Source of the DNA: Clytia hemisphaerica
Lineage: Eukaryota > Cnidaria > Hydrozoa > Leptothecata > Clytiidae
Length of the DNA: 64,000 nucleotides
Direction: 5' to 3'
Assembly: GCA_902728285.1 (NCBI GenBank)
Contig: CACVBU010000956.1
Coordinates: forward strand, 561,536-625,535
Shown: positions 57,501-64,000 of the stretch, piece after piece
Layout of the letters: each line of letters opens with the position of its first letter
How positions within the stretch are numbered: position 1 is the stretch's first letter
Notes under the pieces: generated by a model
Databases searched by the model: none
The model's input: the letters and a program-made list of their open reading frames with translations, nothing else
Told to the model about the DNA's origin: nothing
Translations under genes and position numbers: made by a program

Positions 57501-60500
57501 TCCCTGCTACTGTTTTCGTATTCGCCTAAAGAAAAGTTAAGGAATTTTATGTATGTTTACTATAGCTGGACGTTTTATCGGACGTGGTGCGAGGTGGCGG
57601 GGCACTGAAGATTATAATATTGCTATCATCATTATTATCAATTGGTACAGACGCTAGAATATAAAGTGGTGACTTAAAAAAATCACAAGTAACCGAAGAA
57701 TCTGTTCATCTTGTTTTACTTACATTAGCACCAAAGTCGAGAAGATCGGTAACCACGTTTGATTGGCCCATCGAAACAGCAGCATGGAGCGGTGTATATC
57801 CCTGAATGAAGAAGATGACAGCGGTTCAAATGCAAGAATTGTGAATTGGAAATAAAGTGCCGAATTGTAAAAGAAAACAATTTTACAAAACTATAGTAAG
57901 TCGTCAAGGGTTCAAATATTCGAATACTAATTTGCGTAGAATAATGATGGTCTTACTTTCTTGTCAGCACAGTCAATGTCAGCGTTATTGCTCACAAGAC
58001 GATGTAACACTTCTATGTGACCTATTGAAAAAACAAACGAATATCATTCAAGTCTTATGAACCTACATTATGGCTTCAACCAATCAACATCTTAATGACA
58101 TTGTAGAATCGAATGATAAACGATACGAAGCCGACAAAACGTTTAGTCTATCGATATCACGAGAGCGATTTAAAGTCAATCTTCTCACCGAAATAGAAAA
58201 GGATATATGCTTTAAATTTTATAACGTCGCCTAATAAGTCAAAAAACAGACTTTGGCAACTTTGTTGGTGACCCGTTTACGGAGAAAGAGCGTAACAAAG
58301 TGTTTAATCGAGTTCACCTCACATACAGAAAAAAGTTTTTTACACTTCTAGTTCGCCCAATGTGAAACTTGCAGATTTTGTTGTGGAAATGTCTTGGCTC
58401 AGTTATCCTTGCGACAATCTTTGAACCTTTTATAAAGTAGAGACATATATCGTCGCATCAAAATAAGAAAGCCTTAAGTCCATTTTTTCAAAAATTGAGT
58501 TATGACCATACCGATGCTTTACACCCCATTTTTTATCGAATTTTTGGCTTAAATCCATCAAAAACCAACCTAAAGTGGCCTAATTTTAAGTTTTTTGAAA
58601 AATAAGAATTTTTATTTTTGAAATTTTCTCAAGTTAAGAAAGTCTTAAGTCCATTGTCATTTTAGTTGGACTTTAGGACCTTTTAGATTAAGGTTTTAGT
58701 TAAAGAGTTCGAAAAAGTTAAGAAAGTTTAAAGCAAGAAAGTCTTAAGTCCATTTTGGAGTTAAGACACTTTTTCACTGGAAATTTTTCAAATTTTCAGT
58801 TTTAATCAAGGAAATTTACATAGAAAAAAAGGTTTAAGTCCATTCTCGAAAAACATGCTATGAAGAAGCATTCATATCTCTGCAATGGTATAAGTGACAA
58901 TGTTGATACTTTAGAACTTGAAAGATCTTTCTTCATTTATATTCATATCAAAAAAGCAGCTAGCTAGCCCAACATGGTCAAAAATGGCAGCCATTTCAAA
59001 CCTTTAAACTTGATTTTCTCAAAACTACAAAAATGGACTTAAGGCTTTCTTATTTTGATGCGACGATATAAATTTGCTGAAAGCTTACCCATGAAAGCAG
59101 CATAGTGAATTGGTCGGCGATCCTTTCTATCCGTTGCATTGACATTGGCACCACGAAACAACAGCAAAGTTAACATCTAGAAAGAAATCAGCACGACACT
59201 TTTTAAGTTATGGCCGCTTCCAGATTTTAGATACAGTATATGGCCCCCAAAACGGAGACGGCCCCCAAAACGGAGGTTTTCATTAAAATGAAGATTCTGA
59301 CTTGTAGATTTATCAGAATTAAACGATTTTTGTTTATTTGAAAGAATGATGGTTATACTTAAAAATTAGTATGTTTTTGCTGGTTTGAGACGGATTCAAA
59401 ATAACATATTTGCGTCTAAAGGAAATATTTTAACACCAAAATTAGATAAAAATTGCATATAACTCACTCTAGCTCCTTGGATATTGAAAATAAGTTATGA
59501 AAACGGGGTATAGGAAACTTTCTACACCTAATGCCGTTCAGAAAATGCAAATACATCTGTGACTTTAGAGGCTGGGTAAAAGATATAGCATCTTGAAGGT
59601 CAACCAGTATTTTGGAGCCCTAGAATCAGCATTGACAAAACCGAAAATTCTAAATATGAGAAAAAGCAAAAAATCTTGGAATTCCATTCCCATCACCTTA
59701 AGTTAATAGTTTATAACAAAAAATTGATATTATATATAAATTTTTTCGCTGAATCAGCAAAAACGGCAAATTCTGTCATTTTTTGCAAAATATAGGAGAA
59801 AAATATCTTTAAAGCTTAATATTATCAGTTTCAGTTAAGCTTTTTTTCTAAAATTTTCACAGCTTATTCCATACATGAATGGAACTATTTTCAAAAAGAT
59901 TTGTTTTCAGAAACTTGATTAAGACGTTGTTAAATCAAAATTGTCATTTTGAAAATATCTAAATTTTCAGTTTGGACTTTGCAATATCGGAAATCTTGAA
60001 ATATTTCATAAAAATCATACCGTAAATTTTACATCCATCGGGTCGTAAATTTAAGGGAAAACACAAATATGTTCATAGTTTTCCCCCTATTACCACCGGG
60101 CTTAATAATTAGATTTTAGCTACACCTCCGTTTTGGGGGCCCCAAACCTGCATTTTGACAACCAGGGGTATACTGTAAAAACAAAGGACAAAGGAAATAT
60201 AGCTTATTAAGCATCCTCTATAAGGAGCACCAATCCGTTAGTGGATGCCAGCAGCCTACCGTTTTTTTAAGCGATTGAAAAATATTGTTTAAATTGAAAA
60301 TTTTGAAAAATAACTTCCAGGAAATAAAGTAGAGATGTTAAAGGTTTTCATGCAGCAAAAATTTTTGTAAAATATCTTTTCCTCTAGATTTGAGAAATTT
60401 CAAATTTGATCGCCGTTTTGGGGGCCACATACTGTATATCTAAACAACCCGTCAAAAGCCTTTCCAGAGGGCTTGAATTAAAAGAGGATAATATGGCGAT

Positions 60501-62242
60501 TTTACCTCAGCGTGTCCATTATATGCAGCGTGATGTAAACTTGATCGTCCTGCTCGATCTGTGATGTTCACATTACTGACCAACGACAATAAGGTTTCTA
60601 AGGGAAAAATAATTGATTTTTAAATTTCTATTTTAATCCATTCATATTTTATTCAATGAATTTCGTTTTCATGTTTAGAGTGCTCAAATTTCACAGATCA
60701 ATAATCATGAAAATGTTTAAAAAATTTATGAGAGGATATTTTTCTTCAGTATTTCTTTAAGTAATAGACTCACCTTTCTTAGCCAGCCCGGTATACTTAA
60801 TGAATGATTTAGACTACAGTCCTTAGAGATTGACTTTAAAAAGGAATACTGAAATTTGGAAGGGCAACTAATTTGACAAACTCTAACAATGTAGGGTAGT
60901 TTAAGAGTAAGGGACTGGAAGCAACCTGCAGCGGGTAGGAAATTATGAGCAGCAACGATATGAAGAGGTATTTGCCAACTCTTATCACGTGCGTTGACAT
61001 CAGCTTGGTAATCCAACAAAACACGAATGCACGCTTCACTCCCCGTTGCGCATGCGCGGTGCAAAGGTGTCAACCATTTAGCATCTTTGACATTCACTTT
61101 GGCACCTAGAAAAGGAAACGTTTTATTAACTTGAAGGTTACTTTAAACACAATTTCTTCTTACATACAAACGACATCTATTCGTCTCCGGATGGATACTA
61201 TTCTCCTAAACGTTTTTTTCAGTTCTTAAAATTAACAGACAATGACATCATAAACAGTAAGGACTTTCCGACTAAAGACTTTCCGGTGAGGCCTGTCAAA
61301 AAGGGATTTGGTGCTCGCTTACCATTGTTGATGAGCACTTGTAGACATTCCACATCACCACAATGTGCTGCAGCGTGCAAAGCTGTTCTCTTCTCCGAAT
61401 CCTTTGGTAGCGAAAAGAAAAGATGAATGGTGTAGTTTTTGTCAGAAATGTAACTTCGTAGAACTAATCGTTCCTTGTAGAATGATGGTGAAGTTTATAC
61501 TTGACCATGTTTCTCAAAAGAAGAATTATTTACCAAGACATAACCAAGAACACACGGTAAAAAGAAAAAACACGTCATATCGTGGATTGATACCCGAAAT
61601 CTTAACCTATCAAGGGAGTGAGTGATATTTTGCAAGTGATTACCTGATAGTTGACTGATTCTCCGCGATCGACGTACGTTTGAATGTCGTCTGGTTTGCC
61701 ATGAAAACATGCTTTCACAATCGGTGGCTAATGGCGAGAAAAAGATGAAGATATAGAATACAGTTTGAACAAAATAGTGATTAATGACAAGCACACAGAC
61801 TTCAGTGAATGTGAATTTTTACTAATTTTTGATATGCTTGGCTATGTACATGTCTTTGCTGCGCAAGTTCTACCGAAGTCAAACGACTCTTGTGTTAATT
61901 AAAGTCTGAGGAAGATCAACACTATCTTGTGAAAAGTAAACAAATCATGTCCAAACCGTATCAAGAATCGAGCCCATAATAGTATTCTTCTTATCAAAAC
62001 TGAACTTTGCATTTTCTAGGACCCTTTACTTTTTCTTTTCTTCACAAGTTCGAGTTGTTTTGGAATATTTTGCAGAGCTTGCTCATAAACATGATAAAAG
62101 CTTGTTAAACTTCTATAATACTCCTCATAAAAATGTCACTTAATGTCACTTTCGAGAGGTTTTCCAATAAAACATTCATAAAATTATGACAGAAATCTGT
62201 CACTAATCCCTAGGTACATACACGAAGTTTCGATCTGTACAT
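48522..62242 (-). CDS. ANKRD28: Ankyrin-repeat PP6 regulatory subunit (ANKRD28/44/52 type), 27 exons
   Basis: Exon ends (minus strand): 62242-62222, 61727-61644, 61401-61323, 61105-60926, 60597-60506, 59176-59089, 58021-57957, 57801-57724, 57525-57400, 57108-57022, 56808-56615, 56331-56150, 55906-55732, 55387-55276, 55086-54801, 54558-54471, 54205-54088, 53709-53645, 53329-53187, 52974-52943, 52827-52772, 52676-52590, 51690-51545, 50283-50204, 49795-49716, 49308-49217, 48694-48522. All borders are GT/AG with matching phase; 3009 nt, 1002 aa plus TAG (human ANKRD28 about 1053). The protein is almost entirely ankyrin repeats (TPLHxAA...G...LL). Family marks: KWLTPLHRA near residue 70 and [15 protein letters not shown] near the C-terminus. 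In mammals this family scaffolds the PP6 catalytic subunit with SAPS subunits in the cytosol. One human-type ancestor gave three paralogues, so this may be the single pre-duplication gene. The 21-nt start exon is the least certain part. Confidence 0.92.
48896..49048. mobile_element. 153-bp MITE in the last ankyrin-gene intron
   Basis: The ends ATAGGCGAAGCGAGATACC and GGTATCTCGCTACGCCTAT are flanked by an exact 7-bp duplication, gattccc (48889-48895 and 49049-49055). Confidence 0.82.
49453..49653. mobile_element. Compact copy of the 1572-2621 TIR family
   Basis: agacgttttcataaattacg at the left and the inverted cgtgatttatgaaaaggtct at the right, with TA at each edge. About 200 bp, in an ankyrin-gene intron. 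Confidence 0.85.
49930..50087. mobile_element. 158-bp TA-flanked hairpin MITE
   Basis: gaacttatcgg... and ...ccgataaggtc with long inverted arms ('cattgtgggattgggatatt' against its near complement). TA flanks it at 49928-49929 and 50088-50089. Confidence 0.8.
50409..50905. mobile_element. C-run-rich TIR element in an ankyrin-gene intron
   Basis: The ends TGTACACATAGTGTCCTCC and their exact complement bound 497 bp dominated by 'ttttttcccccc' runs on the plus strand. These are G-runs in the sense strand of the ankyrin pre-mRNA. The target duplication is unclear because the ends are palindromic. Confidence 0.8.
58448..59068. mobile_element. 621-bp TA-flanked MITE with repeated internal motif
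   Basis: The ends TATCGTCGCATCAAAATAAG and complement have TA on both sides. 'aagaaagtcttaagtccatt' recurs at about 58465, 58637 and 58737, plus the inverted end copy. It lies in an ankyrin-gene intron. Confidence 0.85.
59234..60434. mobile_element. 1.2-kb TIR element with doubled GGCCCCCAAAACGG ends
   Basis: The left end CAGTATATGGCCCCCAAAAC is followed at once by a second ggcccccaaaacgg block. The right side has the matching inverted blocks at 60123-60145 and 60408-60434. Flanking TA on both sides. Non-coding; it fills most of an ankyrin-gene intron. Confidence 0.8.
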
Positions 62243-63146
62243 ATAGTGCTATGAAAAATGTTAGGTTTATCATAAACAGCGATATGAAGGCTTTATAGGA
62301 TGATCACTTTTTAACGAATAGATATCATAAACCAAGAGTGAATGAAAAAAGGTGATGTTAAGATACTGAGAAAAACCAAAAATTCAAGAGAATTATAATC
62401 AACTAGATAAATATATAAGTGACCTAAATGAAATAGAAAAGAAGAACAAATAATTTTGCTTTTTGCATGCTTTTTTAAAGTTTCGGGAAAGAAAAATGAT
62501 TTGTATGGCTTTGACATTTGGATATACAAGATTCATGTATTATGCATACTACTATTTCGTCAAAGCATCAAAAATGGAAAATTTTGCCATAACTTCATCC
62601 TGTTCTATCCATTTTAAGAGTATTTCGAATTCTATCGAGACTAAAAAACAACAAGTATTATTTACTCTATTATTCCACTAGACAATCTTTTTACCTTACA
62701 AGCTCCAGCCTCTCCTAAGTCAACTTTTAAAGTTAGTCTGTTTCAGCCTCGATTTGTCAGAAATCTAATAAGCTATAAACTACGAGACGAGTCCCATAAT
62801 ATAAAATTAAAAAGAATGAATTTATGGAGTCCCAAATTTGCGAATCTTAGAGGGAAAATCACATTCCCAATCATTAACGTACAGCAAAAGCAGTGCGGTG
62901 AGTTGTAGCTTCAGAAGTAGAAGAAAAAACTTCAAAATGCTTAAATTGAGCAAATGCTTAAATTGAGCAAATCCTTTTGCCACTCGAATTCCTTATTTTG
63001 TATCAATGTCAGCGAGATAAGTATTGTTCGCCAACCATGAAAGGTTCGTCGACTTTTGACTTTCCAGATCTTTATTTATATCTCTCCAAAGGAAAGCTTT
63101 GAAAATGTCACGTTTAAAAACAAAGCACCCGAAAGGAAACATAATA
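62243..63146. other. Intergenic between ankyrin gene and upstream ORF
   Basis: AT-rich, no repeat recognised. The 5' leader and promoter of the ankyrin gene should lie here; a possible acceptor (ttttcatag at about 62250) sits just before its start exon. Confidence 0.45.
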
Positions 63147-63791
63147 TCAAAATACTTCATCAATTTCGTATTCTGCATCGCAATGATCTTGTGGTTTGGT
63201 TTTGGTGATGTAACCTTTACTACGTCTCATCTTCTTGCATTTCTTGGAAGGTCCAGATGTTGGTGATGATGAAACATTCTGGTAAACTCTTTCCCCAAGT
63301 TGTTGTACATTCACAAATTTGTTCTTCTGATGGTCATTAGTACGTTGTTGTGTGCTCTCATTCATCATACGCTGCTTCTGATGGCTAGCCACCTCATTTT
63401 GAACATTTTTATTTTTCACCATATCATTTCTACTATAACTTTGTCCTCTTAATAATTTAGTTGTTGATGATGTACATGACTTTTGTTGACTTATATAAAC
63501 GTTATTATGAAAGTACTTTAAAGACGTCGTACTATGATTATTGTTGACTTTTTGTTTTGTCTCTGATGACGATAAAACAACCCCGTTATCATAGGTTTTG
63601 GTACTTAGGTGTTTTTTCTCCTTTTTTTGTTCGTTACCATTGTTGTTGGATGATGAGAATAAATCCAAACTGTCTTGTGTGATCAAGAAACGTTTTTGCA
63701 AGCGACGTCGTTGAGATACGTACACAATGTTGTTGTTAGTGTTGGAGTTGGTAGATGGGTCTTTCAAACCATTGCTAAAGCTTAAATTCAT
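63147..63791 (-). CDS. Low-complexity basic protein, unknown
   Basis: A 214-aa single-exon ORF starting at an ATG that is preceded by an in-frame TGA. It is rich in Ser, Asn, Lys and Gln, with poly-Asn and poly-Ser patches, basic clusters (QRRRLQKR near 27-34, KKCKKMRRSK near 182-192) and an acidic C-terminal tail (EYEIDEVF). This looks like a disordered nuclear protein. No domain is recognised. It is on the same strand as, and 0.9 kb upstream of, the ankyrin gene. An acceptor-like tttcaaaag lies about 20 bases before the ATG. Length and biased composition argue for a real gene, but no homology supports it. Confidence 0.5.
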   Translation of the reverse strand: MNLSFSNGLKDPSTNSNTNNNIVYVSQRRRLQKRFLITQDSLDLFSSSNNNGNEQKKEKKHLSTKTYDNGVVLSSSETKQKVNNNHSTTSLKYFHNNVYISQQKSCTSSTTKLLRGQSYSRNDMVKNKNVQNEVASHQKQRMMNESTQQRTNDHQKNKFVNVQQLGERVYQNVSSSPTSGPSKKCKKMRRSKGYITKTKPQDHCDAEYEIDEVF

Positions 63792-64000
63792 CTCTTTTTT
63801 ATGTGATCACTTTTGAAATTCTTTATTTCAAGATAAAATAAAAATGGTCAATACTTGATGAGCACTCACTTTAAAATTGAGGAACAATAGGGAAACAAAT
63901 GAATGCCTAACAAAAAACATTAAAAAAAAATTCAAAACCGCTGCAAACAAATATCTGCCTAGAACCTTGAGCAAGGCCAATGAATGTTCTGGATACTCTT
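63792..64000. other. Upstream flank at window edge
   Basis: On the minus strand a possible 5'-UTR exon (about 63867-63899) lies between ttttttgttag and gtgagt. It would serve the unknown ORF. Weak. Confidence 0.25.

Overview
The window looks like nuclear DNA of an early-branching, probably cnidarian (most likely hydrozoan) animal. It is AT-rich, its genes have many introns with GT/AG borders, and about half the sequence is small inverted-repeat transposons nested in introns and in one another. The animal assignment is firm, from a microsomal CYP20A1-type P450, a DHCR7-type sterol reductase, an ANKRD28/44/52-type ankyrin protein and a class A GPCR. The hydrozoan assignment is inference, resting on intron-less genes preceded directly by a splice acceptor (compatible with spliced-leader trans-splicing) and on the repeat style.

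Layout. 1-2829 (+): last four exons of a coiled-coil protein. 4564-5883 (-): intron-less DHCR7, convergent with it. 5900-13600: no gene, only repeats: an 830-bp element with a 10-bp target duplication, a 171-bp satellite split by a palindromic element, a foldback element and an hAT element. 13669-38321 (-): a complete 12-exon CYP20A1-type gene over 24.7 kb, rebuilt exon by exon with consistent phases to 482 aa. Its 13.4-kb first intron carries, on the opposite strand, an intron-less class A GPCR (29782-30675), plus a broken Penelope-like retrotransposon and a broken LINE. Its second intron carries a 48-bp minisatellite. 39107-47150: a transposon nest at least four levels deep. 48522-62242 (-): a complete 27-exon ankyrin-repeat gene (1002 aa), orthologous to the PP6 regulatory subunits ANKRD28/44/52. 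63147-63791 (-): an unrecognised low-complexity ORF.

The genes do not form one pathway. DHCR7 and CYP20A1 are both ER membrane enzymes, but nothing in the sequence shows they act together; the ankyrin protein is a phosphatase scaffold and the GPCR is an orphan. The most informative signals are structural: the GPCR nested in the P450 intron, and several transposon insertions whose target duplications and empty sites can be read directly, including one that restores a reading frame when removed in silico.
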